64,000 nt of DNA, from NCBI RefSeq assembly GCF_000743705.1, contig NZ_JQEZ01000003.1:14-64013 (forward strand), written 5' to 3'. The notes under the pieces are model-generated. The model had not been told where the DNA came from. It worked only from the letters and a program-made list of their open reading frames with translations, and did no database searches. Below are positions 43,718 through 51,886 of the stretch, piece after piece; position 1 is the first letter of the stretch, and each line of letters begins with the position of its first letter. The DNA comes from Ruegeria halocynthiae (GTDB lineage Bacteria; Pseudomonadota; Alphaproteobacteria; Rhodobacterales; Rhodobacteraceae). The translations under genes were made by a program, and so were the position numbers.

Positions 43718-45070
43718 ATGAAAGATTCCAACTTTCTGAAGGAAAACAACGCCCGCCATTTCTGGCATCCGATGGCGCATCCTGCCGACAGTCAGAACAA
43801 CCCACCCACCATCCTGACCGGGGGCGACGGGGTCAGCATTGTGGATGTGGATGGGCACAAGACCATCGACGCAGTTGGCGGGCTGTGGAACGTCAACCTG
43901 GGCTATTCCTGTGATCCGGTGAAACAGGCCATTACCGATCAGCTGAACGCACTGCCCTATTATTCGACCTTCCGTGGCACCAGCAATGACAAGGCGATTG
44001 AGCTGTCTTATGAGTTGGCGCAATTCTTTGCGCCAGACGGGCTGACGCGCGCGTTCTTTACATCGGGTGGGTCGGATTCGGTTGAAATTGCGCTGAAGCT
44101 GGCGCGCCAATATCACAAGCTGCGCGGGCAAGAGAGTCGCACCAAGTTTATCAGCCTGAAACAAGGCTATCACGGTACGCATTTCGCCGCCGCCTCGGTC
44201 AATGGCAATCAGAAGTTCCGCGCGGCTTATGAGCCGATGATGCCCGGCTGTTTCCACATCCCCGCGCCGTGGACATATCGCAACCCGTTTGACGAAACTG
44301 ATCCCGCGCGTCTGGCGCAGCTTTGCGTCAAGGCGTTGGAGGCCGAGATTGCCTTTCAGGGTCCAAACACGGTTGCGGCCTTCATCATGGAACCGGTTCT
44401 GGGCGCGGGCGGTGTGATCCCGCCGCATGAAAGTTTCATGCCTATGGTGCGCGAGGTTTGTTCGAAACATGGGGTGCTGCTGATCGCGGACGAAATCATC
44501 ACCGCCTTTGGCCGCACCGGCAGTGAAAGCGGCGCGCGGCACTGGGGCGTGCAGCCAGACATCATGGCAACGGCCAAGGCGATCACCAATGGCTATTTCC
44601 CCTTTGGCGCGGCGATGATTTCCGGCTCGGTGGCCGAGGTGTTCGAGAGTGACACCACCGGCAAGGCCTCGGTCGATCAGGGTTATACCTATTCCGGCCA
44701 CCCGGTCGGTGCGGCTGCGGCTTTGGCGGCCTTGTCCGAGATCAACCGGCTGCGCATCTGGGAAAATGCCGCCGCACGAGGGGATGAACTGTTTGCCGGT
44801 TTGCAGGCGCTGTACCAGAAATACGACGTGATCGGGGATGTGCGCGGGGGCGAGGGCTTGATGTGTGCCATTGAGCTGGTTTCGGACCGTGGCACCAAAG
44901 CCCCCATCGCTAAGCATCTGCCGTTGCAGGTGCAAAAGGCGGCCTATGAGGATGGCGTCATGATCCGCGTGTCGGGCAACAACATCATCCTGTCGCCGCC
45001 GCTGATCGTCACTCCGGACGACGTAGCCAGGATCTTGTCGGGGCTGGAGACCGGATTGGCAGCGCTGTGA
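43718..45070 (+). CDS. Class III PLP-dependent aminotransferase (omega-amino acid type)
   Basis: Aminotransferase of 450 residues. TSGGSDSVEIALKLARQY binds PLP phosphate near residue 115, EPVLGAGGVIPP lies near 223, LLIADEIITAFGRTG near 253 and the catalytic Lys is in MATAKAITNGYFPFGA near 285. It belongs with omega-amino acid/pyruvate transaminases acting on terminal amines. The ATG at 43718 follows GGAGACGCC; a GTG at 43679 overlapping the iclR stop is an alternative. The position between IclR and hpaR suggests it deaminates an amine entering the aromatic route, for example an arylethylamine. That is conjecture. Confidence 0.87.
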   Translation: MKDSNFLKENNARHFWHPMAHPADSQNNPPTILTGGDGVSIVDVDGHKTIDAVGGLWNVNLGYSCDPVKQAITDQLNALPYYSTFRGTSNDKAIELSYELAQFFAPDGLTRAFFTSGGSDSVEIALKLARQYHKLRGQESRTKFISLKQGYHGTHFAAASVNGNQKFRAAYEPMMPGCFHIPAPWTYRNPFDETDPARLAQLCVKALEAEIAFQGPNTVAAFIMEPVLGAGGVIPPHESFMPMVREVCSKHGVLLIADEIITAFGRTGSESGARHWGVQPDIMATAKAITNGYFPFGAAMISGSVAEVFESDTTGKASVDQGYTYSGHPVGAAAALAALSEINRLRIWENAAARGDELFAGLQALYQKYDVIGDVRGGEGLMCAIELVSDRGTKAPIAKHLPLQVQKAAYEDGVMIRVSGNNIILSPPLIVTPDDVARILSGLETGLAAL

Positions 45071-45096
45071 GCACCGCCCCTGTCCAACAGGGGATG

Positions 45097-45537
45097 TCAG
45101 ATTTTGACGGCCTGCAATTCCTCAAGAAGGTTCAGCAGGTGATCCAGCTTTTCCCGGCCCAGCTGGGCCTCGATATTGCTGGAAATCACCAGCGAGGCCA
45201 AAAGGTTTTCTTCCAGAATCCCGCGGCCTTCGTCGGTGATCTTCACCTTGGTGCAGCGCTTGTCATGATTGTCCTGGCGTCGGGTGATCTGCCCGTCCGC
45301 CTCCATCGTGCGCAAAATACGGGTGAGGCTGGGCAGCAGCAGGCAGGCCTCGTGGGCGATAGTGCTTTGTTCGACTTCGCCCAATTCGTCCAGAACACGC
45401 AGGATGCGCCACTTCTGCTCGGTCATGGGTATGTTCTGCAGCATGTCCCGAACGGGCGCCATAACGGTTTCGCGGGCTCGCAGCAGCGCAATCGGCAGCG
45501 AGCGGGAGGTGCTTTTGGTATAGCTTTGGCTGGTCAT
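45097..45537 (-). CDS. hpaR: MarR-family repressor of the hpa operon
   Basis: Regulator of 146 residues matching HpaR/HpcR: SLPIALLRARETVMAPVRDML near the N-terminus, QKWRILRVLDELGEVEQSTIA, then LPSLTRILRTMEADGQITRRQD (winged helix) and DKRCTKVKIT. HpaR represses homoprotocatechuate genes and is relieved by the aromatic substrate. It is divergent from hpaF across 106 bases containing inverted TTAACAAA repeats and the hpa promoter. The start at 45537 is chosen over an upstream Met at 45609 that lies in the promoter. Confidence 0.92.
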   Translation of the reverse strand: MTSQSYTKSTSRSLPIALLRARETVMAPVRDMLQNIPMTEQKWRILRVLDELGEVEQSTIAHEACLLLPSLTRILRTMEADGQITRRQDNHDKRCTKVKITDEGRGILEENLLASLVISSNIEAQLGREKLDHLLNLLEELQAVKI

Positions 45538-45574
45538 GCTGCCTTCTAGAGCGCGAATTTCAGAATTGCAAAGA

Positions 45575-45619
45575 TTAACAAAGCAAGTTCTTGACAGGCG
45601 GTGACTCATTTTGTTAACA
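45575..45619. promoter_or_regulatory. hpa promoter with HpaR operator pair
   Basis: Promoter for hpaF: TTGACA (45591-45596), 17 bases, TTAACA (45614-45619). Two inverted 8-mers flank it: TTAACAAA at 45575-45582 and TTTGTTAA at 45610-45617, the second covering the -10 element. This fits repression by HpaR of both divergent genes. Confidence 0.7.
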
Positions 45620-45643
45620 TGTTTACTAATTCGAGGAGGGCCT

Positions 45644-46042
45644 ATGCCACATTTCCACGTCGATTATTCCGGCAATCTGGAGGATTGCATCGACATGCAT
45701 GGCTTGTGTGAATGTATCCGGGCAACGGCCGCAGGGATCGACACGTTTCCGATTCCGGGCATCCGCGTTCGTGCCACGCGGGTCGACCATTACGCCATTG
45801 CCGACGGCAATCCTGACCATGGGTTCATCGACATTTCGGTCCGCCTGCGCGCAGGCCGTCCGGACGATGTGAAACAGGACGCGACCCAACGCATTTTTCA
45901 GGCGGTTCAGACCTTTCTGGAACCGACGCTGGCACAGTATTCCATCGCGCTCTCGCTTGAGATGCGCGACATCGACCCCGCCCTTTCGCCCAAAACCGGC
46001 ACCATCCGGGACCATCTGGCCAAAGCCACGCAGGAGAGCTGA
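45644..46042 (+). CDS. hpaF: 5-carboxymethyl-2-hydroxymuconate delta-isomerase
   Basis: Small tautomerase-fold enzyme of 132 residues with the N-terminal Pro catalytic base (MPHFHVDYSGNLED), as in HpaF/HpcD. It isomerises 5-carboxymethyl-2-hydroxymuconate after dehydrogenation by HpaE. GAGGAGGG precedes the ATG at 45644. It is the first gene of the hpa operon, 3 bases before hpaE. Confidence 0.93.
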   Translation: MPHFHVDYSGNLEDCIDMHGLCECIRATAAGIDTFPIPGIRVRATRVDHYAIADGNPDHGFIDISVRLRAGRPDDVKQDATQRIFQAVQTFLEPTLAQYSIALSLEMRDIDPALSPKTGTIRDHLAKATQES

Positions 46043-46045
46043 CGC

Positions 46046-47557
46046 ATGAGCGCACTGGACACGAATATCGAGAAACTGGCAGGCTTTCTGGCGCGGTTCC
46101 AGGACACCGGCATCAAAAACCGCATCGCCGGTCAGGATTGTGACGGTGCGGGTGGTGTGTTTCAGACCCGCTCGCCGGTGGACAGATCGGTGATCTGCGA
46201 TGTCGCCCATGGCACCGCGCAGGATATCGACGTCGCGGCCAAAGCTGCGGCGGATGCCTTTCCGGCGTGGCGGGACATGCCCGCGACCCAGCGGCGCAAG
46301 ATCCTGCTGAACGTGGCAGACGCGATCGAGGCCCGCGCCGAGGAAATTGCGCTGTGCGAATGTTGGGACACCGGCCAGACCATCCGTTTTATGTCCAAGG
46401 CGGCGCTGCGCGGGGCCGAAAACTTTCGGTTTTTCGCCGATCAGGTGGTTCAGGCCTGCGACGGGCAGCATCTGAAATCGCCGACCCTGATGAATGTCAC
46501 TTCGCGGGTGCCCATCGGCCCGGTTGGCGTGATCACCCCTTGGAATACGCCCTTCATGCTGTCGACATGGAAGATCGCCCCGGCACTGGCTGCGGGGTGC
46601 ACCGTGGTCCATAAACCCGCCGAGGATTCGCCGCTGACCGCCCGGCTGCTGGTCGAGATCGCCGAGGAGGCCGGGCTGCCCAAAGGCATTCTGAACACCG
46701 TGAACGGATATGGCCCGGATGCGGGCAAGGCATTGTGCGAACACCCGCTGCTGAAGGCCATCGCCTTTGTCGGCGAAAGCCGCACCGGCAGCGAGATCGT
46801 CAAACAGGGTGCCGACACCCTGAAGCGCAACCATCTGGAACTGGGTGGAAAAAACCCGGTGATCGTCTTTGGCGATGCTGATCTGGACCGGGCGTTGGAT
46901 GCGGTGATCTTCATGATCTATTCGATCAACGGGGAACGCTGCACCTCATCCTCGCGGCTGTTGATACAGGACACCATCAAAGACAAGTTCGAGGCGCAGT
47001 TGATCGAACGTGTGAACCGGATCAAGGTTGGCCACCCGCTGGACCCTGCGACTGAGATTGGCCCGCTGGTCACGCAAAAGCACTTTGACAAGGTCGCCAG
47101 CTATTTCGACATCGCGCGGCAGGATGGTGCCACCGTCGCCGCGGGCGGAGAAACGCTGGGCGATACCGGCTTTTTCCTGCGCCCGACCTTGTTCACCAAC
47201 GCCACCAACGACATGCGCATCGCGCGTGAGGAAATCTTTGGCCCGGTTCTGACCTCGATCCCGTTTTCCACCGAGGACGAGGCGCTGCGCATCGCCAATG
47301 ACACCCAATATGGGCTGACCGGTTATGTCTGGACCAATGACCTGACCCGCGCCCTGCGGTTCACCGACAGGCTTGAGGCCGGGATGATTTGGGTGAATTC
47401 GGAAAACGTCCGCCACCTGCCGACCCCCTTTGGCGGGGTCAAGGCATCGGGCATGGGCCGCGACGGCGGCGACTGGAGCTTTGAGTTCTATATGGAGCAA
47501 AAGCACATCGGCTTTGCCACCGGCCCGCACAAGATCATGCAATTGGGCAAGGCCTGA
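46046..47557 (+). CDS. hpaE: 5-carboxymethyl-2-hydroxymuconate semialdehyde dehydrogenase
   Basis: NAD-dependent aldehyde dehydrogenase of 503 residues oxidising the ring-cleavage semialdehyde. TPWNTPFMLSTWKIAPALAAG is near residue 165, the general base Glu is in LELGGKNP near 267, the catalytic Cys in NGERCTSSSRL near 300 and EEIFGPVLTSIPF near 397. HpaE-like features and the position between hpaF and hpaD make the assignment secure. Confidence 0.94.
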   Translation: MSALDTNIEKLAGFLARFQDTGIKNRIAGQDCDGAGGVFQTRSPVDRSVICDVAHGTAQDIDVAAKAAADAFPAWRDMPATQRRKILLNVADAIEARAEEIALCECWDTGQTIRFMSKAALRGAENFRFFADQVVQACDGQHLKSPTLMNVTSRVPIGPVGVITPWNTPFMLSTWKIAPALAAGCTVVHKPAEDSPLTARLLVEIAEEAGLPKGILNTVNGYGPDAGKALCEHPLLKAIAFVGESRTGSEIVKQGADTLKRNHLELGGKNPVIVFGDADLDRALDAVIFMIYSINGERCTSSSRLLIQDTIKDKFEAQLIERVNRIKVGHPLDPATEIGPLVTQKHFDKVASYFDIARQDGATVAAGGETLGDTGFFLRPTLFTNATNDMRIAREEIFGPVLTSIPFSTEDEALRIANDTQYGLTGYVWTNDLTRALRFTDRLEAGMIWVNSENVRHLPTPFGGVKASGMGRDGGDWSFEFYMEQKHIGFATGPHKIMQLGKA

Positions 47558-47611
47558 CAGCCCGCCCCAAGGAATAAACGCGCAAGACAACGCCAGCTTC
47601 AGGAGGCTTCC

Positions 47612-48595
47612 ATGCCCGTTCCCGCCCCCAACTTATATCCCGATTTCAACACCATCCGGCTGAGCCATGTGTGCCTGAACGTCAGTGACCTGGCGGCCTC
47701 GCGCAAGTTCTATTCCGAGGTTCTGGGCCTTCAGGTCTCGGATGAAAGCGACAGCCATGTCTATCTGCGCGCGATGGAAGAACGCGGCCATCATTGCGTG
47801 ATCCTGCAAAAGTCCGATCAGCCCGGCACGGTCGAAGTCATGGGGTTCAAAACATTTGACGAGGCCGATCTGGACCGGGCCGAGGCCTATTTCAAATCCA
47901 AAGGCCGCCCCACCGAATGGGTCGAACGTCCTTATCAGGGGCGCACGTTGCTGACCTCGGACAATATTGGCATCCCGCTGGAGTTCTATCACAAGATGGA
48001 CCAGCTGGAGCCGATCCACCAGAAATATGCGCTGTATCGTGGGGTGAAACCGCTGCGGATCGACCATTTCAACTGTTTCTCGACCAATGTCGATGACAGC
48101 GTGGCGTTCTACAGCGATTTCGGTTTTCGGGTGACGGAATACACCGAAGACGAAGACAGCAAGCGCCTGTGGGCGGCGTGGCTGCACCGCAAAGGCGGCG
48201 TGCATGACATGGCGTTTACCAATGGCACCGGTCCGCGCATGCATCACGTGGCCTTTTGGGTGCCGACGCCGCTGAACATCATCGACTTGCTCGATCTGAT
48301 GTCGACCACCGGATATGTCGACAATATCGAACGCGGACCGGGGCGGCACGGCATTTCCAACGCGTTCTTCCTGTATATCCTTGACCCCGACGGCCACCGG
48401 ATCGAGATCTATTGCTCGGATTATCAGACCGTCGACCCAGATCTGGAGCCGATCAAATGGGATCTGAAAGACCCGCAGCGCCAGACGCTGTGGGGCGCGC
48501 CCGCACCGCGCAGCTGGTTCGAACACGGTACGCCCTTTGTCGGCACCGCCGTGACTGAGGCTGAGCTGTCCGCCTCGCCCATCGTTGCACCATAG
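47612..48595 (+). CDS. hpaD: 3,4-dihydroxyphenylacetate 2,3-dioxygenase (VOC family)
   Basis: Extradiol dioxygenase of 327 residues built from two vicinal-oxygen-chelate modules: first near LSHVCLNVSDLAASRKFYSE in part, second near LRIDHFNCFSTNVDD. The metal ligands are His in RIDHFN, His in RMHHVAFW and Glu in GHRIEIYCSD. It cleaves homoprotocatechuate proximally to 5-carboxymethyl-2-hydroxymuconate semialdehyde. This is the VOC type known from Brevibacterium, not the LigB-type HpaD of enterobacteria. AGGAGG precedes the start. Confidence 0.93.
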   Translation: MPVPAPNLYPDFNTIRLSHVCLNVSDLAASRKFYSEVLGLQVSDESDSHVYLRAMEERGHHCVILQKSDQPGTVEVMGFKTFDEADLDRAEAYFKSKGRPTEWVERPYQGRTLLTSDNIGIPLEFYHKMDQLEPIHQKYALYRGVKPLRIDHFNCFSTNVDDSVAFYSDFGFRVTEYTEDEDSKRLWAAWLHRKGGVHDMAFTNGTGPRMHHVAFWVPTPLNIIDLLDLMSTTGYVDNIERGPGRHGISNAFFLYILDPDGHRIEIYCSDYQTVDPDLEPIKWDLKDPQRQTLWGAPAPRSWFEHGTPFVGTAVTEAELSASPIVAP

Positions 48596-48604
48596 GGGAA
48601 AACC

Positions 48605-49483
48605 ATGACCGCGACGCATGACCCTGGCTTGCCACGCTTTGCCACCTTTAATTCCAATGGCGAAACCTATTTCGGCGCAATCACCGACGACGGCGCAATC
48701 GCGCTGAACGACGCCTTTCCCGACCACGCCAGCCTGTATGAGGTGATCGCCGCCGGCGCATTCGATCAGATGGCCTCCGCGGCGACAGGCCGGGCGGTGA
48801 CCCACCGGGATTTCACCTATGAGATGGTGATGCCGGACGTCCGGCGCATCCTGTGCGTGGGCGTGAACTTTCCCGACCGCAACGCGGAATACAAGGATGG
48901 CAGCGCGCAGCCAAAATACATGTCGCTGTTCCCCCGTTTTGCCAGCGGCTTTACCGGCCACGGGCAGCCTTTGATCCGGCCCCCGGAGAACCACACACTG
49001 GATTACGAGGGCGAGGTCGCCATTGTCATCGGCAAAACTGGTCGCCGCATTTCGCAGGCCGACGCCTATGACCACATCGGCGCGCTGACCCTGTGCAACG
49101 AAGGTACGATCCGCGACTGGGTGCGCCACGCCAAGTTCAATGTCACGCAGGGCAAGAACTGGGACAATTCCGGTGCCATCGGCCCGTGGCTGGTGCCCTT
49201 TACCGACGCAGCGCAGCTGGATGACGCCCGCATCCAGACCCGCGTGAATGGTGAACTGCGTCAGGACGACACCCTGAACCGGATGATGTTCCCGATCCGG
49301 CGTGAGATCGAATATATCTCGACCTTCATGACCTTGCAGCCGGGCGATATCATCGTCACCGGCACGCCCACCGGGGCCGGTGCGCGGTTCGACCCGCCAA
49401 AGTACCTGACCCCGGGCGATGTGGTTGAAATCTCGGTCAACGGGATCGGCACCCTGCGCAACAGTGTCGAGGATGAACAGTGA
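48605..49483 (+). CDS. hpaG: FAH-family isomerase/decarboxylase of the homoprotocatechuate pathway
   Basis: Fumarylacetoacetate hydrolase-fold protein of 292 residues. LCVGVNFPDRNAEYKDG, LDYEGEVAIVIGKTGRRIS (metal-binding Glu residues) and MTLQPGDIIVTGTPTGAGA are the family core. Enterobacterial HpaG is a duplicated two-domain enzyme of about 430 residues; this one has a single domain. So one active site may do the decarboxylation or isomerisation, or a second subunit lies elsewhere. Its stop overlaps the hpaH start. Confidence 0.85.
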   Translation: MTATHDPGLPRFATFNSNGETYFGAITDDGAIALNDAFPDHASLYEVIAAGAFDQMASAATGRAVTHRDFTYEMVMPDVRRILCVGVNFPDRNAEYKDGSAQPKYMSLFPRFASGFTGHGQPLIRPPENHTLDYEGEVAIVIGKTGRRISQADAYDHIGALTLCNEGTIRDWVRHAKFNVTQGKNWDNSGAIGPWLVPFTDAAQLDDARIQTRVNGELRQDDTLNRMMFPIRREIEYISTFMTLQPGDIIVTGTPTGAGARFDPPKYLTPGDVVEISVNGIGTLRNSVEDEQ

Positions 49484-50280
49484 CCCCGGATGATCACGCC
49501 CGCGCGGCCGCCGATTTGCTGCGGGCCGAACGGACCGGGGAGCAGATCGGGTTGCTGACCCTGCGCCACCCGGAAATGGGAATGGATGATGCTTATGCGG
49601 TGCAGAATGCCCTGTACCGTCAGAAGCTGGCCGAAGGGCGCAGGGTGATCGGCTGGAAGATCGGGCTGACCTCAAAAGCGATGCAATACGCGTTGAACAT
49701 CGACATTCCCGACAGCGGGATCCTATTCGATGACATGGTATTCGACCACGGCGCAACCGTGCCTGCGGGTCGGTTCATCCAGCCCCGGATCGAGGCTGAG
49801 ATCGCCTTTGTCATGAAATCCCCAGTGGGCGGGGCCAGTGTCAGCCGCGCCGATATCATCGCCGCCACGGATTATGTCGCACCGTCCATCGAGATTCTGG
49901 ATACGCGTATCCAGCGGGTCGATCCCGCGACCGGCAAGGCGCGCGCCGTCTTTGACACGATCAGCGACAATGCCGCCAATGCCGGTGTGGTGCTGGGCCA
50001 GGAACGCCACGCCATCGACGCCTTTGACCTGCGCTGGGTCGGCGCGCTGACGTTCCGCAATGGCGAGATTGAGGAGACCGGTCTGGGGGCCGGCGTCCTG
50101 AACGACCCGGTCGAAAGCGTTGTCTGGCTGGCGCGGCGCATGGCGCACTATGGCCAAAGCATCGAACCGGGTCAGGTGATCCTGTCGGGCAGTTTCATCC
50201 GCCCAATCGAATGCCCGCCGGGGTCCGAGATCGCAGCGGATTTCGGGCCTTTCGGGTCGGTTGGCATCAATTTCGCATAA
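49480..50280 (+). CDS. hpaH: 2-oxo-hept-4-ene-1,7-dioate hydratase
   Basis: Hydratase of 266 residues in the MhpD/HpaH group: GRRVIGWKIGLTSKAMQ near residue 50, IQPRIEAEIAFVM near 100 (metal-binding Glu residues), DNAANAGVVLGQ near 165 and GQVILSGSFIRP near 230. It hydrates the dienoate intermediate before aldol cleavage by HpaI. It starts with GTG at 49480, which overlaps the hpaG stop by 4 bases. Confidence 0.93.
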   Translation: MTPDDHARAAADLLRAERTGEQIGLLTLRHPEMGMDDAYAVQNALYRQKLAEGRRVIGWKIGLTSKAMQYALNIDIPDSGILFDDMVFDHGATVPAGRFIQPRIEAEIAFVMKSPVGGASVSRADIIAATDYVAPSIEILDTRIQRVDPATGKARAVFDTISDNAANAGVVLGQERHAIDAFDLRWVGALTFRNGEIEETGLGAGVLNDPVESVVWLARRMAHYGQSIEPGQVILSGSFIRPIECPPGSEIAADFGPFGSVGINFA

Positions 50281-50292
50281 AGGAGCCGCGCT

Positions 50293-51348
50293 ATGCCCGC
50301 GCCACAGAATGCCTTCAAGGCTGCGCTGAAAGCCGGTCAGCCGCAGATCGGTTGCTGGGTCGGGATGGCAAATGCCTATGCCGCCGAGATTGCCGCAACC
50401 GCCGGGTTCGACTGGCTGCTGGTTGATGGCGAACACGCGCCGAACGACCTGCGCACAATTCTGGAACAGGTGCGGGTGATAGAAGCATCGGCCAGCCACT
50501 CAGTCGCGCGCCTGCCTGTTGGCGAGGCCTGGATGATCAAGCAATATCTGGATGCGGGGGTGCAAACCCTGTTGGTGCCTATGGTCGAAAGCGGCGAACA
50601 GGCGCAGGATTTGGCGCGCGCAGTGCGCTATCCGCCTAAGGGTGTGCGGGGCGTGGGATCGGCGCTGGCGCGGGCCTCGCGTTTTGCGGCAATTCCCGAC
50701 TATCTGACAACTGCGGATGATCAGATCTGCCTGCTGGTGCAGGTGGAAAATCGCGCCGGACTGGCGGCGTTGGATGACATTCTGGCCACCGATGTCGATG
50801 GGGTGTTTATCGGCCCGTCCGATCTGGCGGCAGATATGGGCCATATCGGCAATGCCGGTCATCCGGATGTGGTCGCGGCCGTTCAGGATGCGATGCGCCG
50901 TATCGTGGCCGCGGGCAAGTCCGCCGGGATTCTGACGCTGGACCCAGCGATGCAACGCGCCTGCCTTGATCTGGGCGCGACATTTGTGGCCACCGGCATC
51001 GACGTTACATTGTTTGCCGGGGCGATGCGCAATGCAGCCAAGGCCGGGTTGACCCTGCTGCCCGATCAAACCGCCTCGGGCACCGCCCAGACTCAATCCG
51101 GCAGCAAATACCTGCAGCAACTGTGCAAGCACTGGTCCCACAAGGCCGAGGTGTCCTTTGACGCGCATCAGGGCAGCGTTTCCTATGCGGATGGCCACAG
51201 GGTTGCCATGCGGGCGGATGACACAAGCTTGACGGTCACAGCGGAAACCGGTCCACGGGACGACATCGCCCGATGGAAAGACGTTATCGAACGCCATCTG
51301 GCCCGGTTTGCGTTTCGCGAGGAATTCCGGATCGACTGGTCCGATTGA
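50293..51348 (+). CDS. hpaI: 4-hydroxy-2-oxoheptanedioate aldolase fused to DUF2218
   Basis: Protein of 351 residues. Residues 1-255 are a class II aldolase of the HpcH/HpaI family (WLLVDGEHAPND; HSVARLPVG; VQVENRAGLAALDDIL; GPSDLAADMGHIG) that cleaves 4-hydroxy-2-oxoheptanedioate to pyruvate and succinate semialdehyde. Usual HpaI proteins end near residue 262. Here about 90 residues follow (KYLQQLCKHWSHKAEV; VSYADGHRVAM; ERHLARFAFREEF) that match the DUF2218 domain, normally a stand-alone small protein. The reading frame is continuous and clean across the junction. The fusion suggests DUF2218 acts with this aldolase or its semialdehyde product. Confidence 0.92.
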   Translation: MPAPQNAFKAALKAGQPQIGCWVGMANAYAAEIAATAGFDWLLVDGEHAPNDLRTILEQVRVIEASASHSVARLPVGEAWMIKQYLDAGVQTLLVPMVESGEQAQDLARAVRYPPKGVRGVGSALARASRFAAIPDYLTTADDQICLLVQVENRAGLAALDDILATDVDGVFIGPSDLAADMGHIGNAGHPDVVAAVQDAMRRIVAAGKSAGILTLDPAMQRACLDLGATFVATGIDVTLFAGAMRNAAKAGLTLLPDQTASGTAQTQSGSKYLQQLCKHWSHKAEVSFDAHQGSVSYADGHRVAMRADDTSLTVTAETGPRDDIARWKDVIERHLARFAFREEFRIDWSD

Positions 51349-51385
51349 TGGGCACCAACCCGCGGCGCGCTGAAAGGAAAATGGT

Positions 51386-51802
51386 TTGGCTTCCGATCCC
51401 ATCTACGTCATCGGCGATTTTCATGGTCAATTGGACATGCCTGAAGATGCGCTATTGCGTGTCGCGAAGATTGGCGTGCCGAATGCAGGGATCGTTTTTT
51501 CTGGGCGATTGCACGGATTGGGGGCCACAAAGCCGCGCCGCACTTGAACTGCTGCATCAAGGCCAAGTTGATGGGCACAACAGGATATTCCTGCGTGGCA
51601 ATCGCGACCAGATGTGCGCCTTGTTTCTTGAGGAGTACCCCCGAAACGATACCGCAAGCCGTGCCGCAAGCGCATCGGGAATTTCTGACGGGGCTGCCAG
51701 TGAAATAGCCTGCTGTTCGTACACGCAATCCTTCAACCGGGTGTCGCGTTGGGCGAACAGCACCCCAACGACCTGATCTGAATTCGTCACCAGTTTCTGG
51801 GG
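51386..51802 (+). pseudogene. Decayed metallophosphoesterase (serine/threonine phosphatase type)
   Basis: Remnant of a calcineurin-like phosphatase. From a TTG at 51386 one frame gives YVIGDFHGQLD (motif GDxHG). The frame then shifts at a run of six T (51495-51500) to FLGDCTDWGPQSRAALELL (GDxxDxGP) and FLRGNRDQM (GNxD). It shifts again at a run of five C (51638-51642) to IPQAVPQAHREFLTGLP, and once more before 51713 to LFVHAILQPGV and HPNDLIW. There TGA replaces the expected Trp (51779), then IRHQFLG. Three +1 shifts return to the starting frame, so the gene is dead. It lies 38 bases after hpaI, on the same strand. Confidence 0.85.
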
Positions 51803-51886
51803 TACAAAGCCCCTACCCTTGGCTTGCCGTATTGGCTCACCGGAAAATCCGTCTAGACTGTCCGGAACCCAAAAAAAGGCCGCGCC

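Noticed and set aside
45067..45549. Open frame on the plus strand opposite hpaR
   Set aside because: The minus strand encodes a clear HpaR with a matched divergent operator region.
47633..49756. Long open frame on the minus strand opposite hpaD and hpaG
   Set aside because: Antisense to well-recognised enzymes, Arg/His-rich and without family resemblance.
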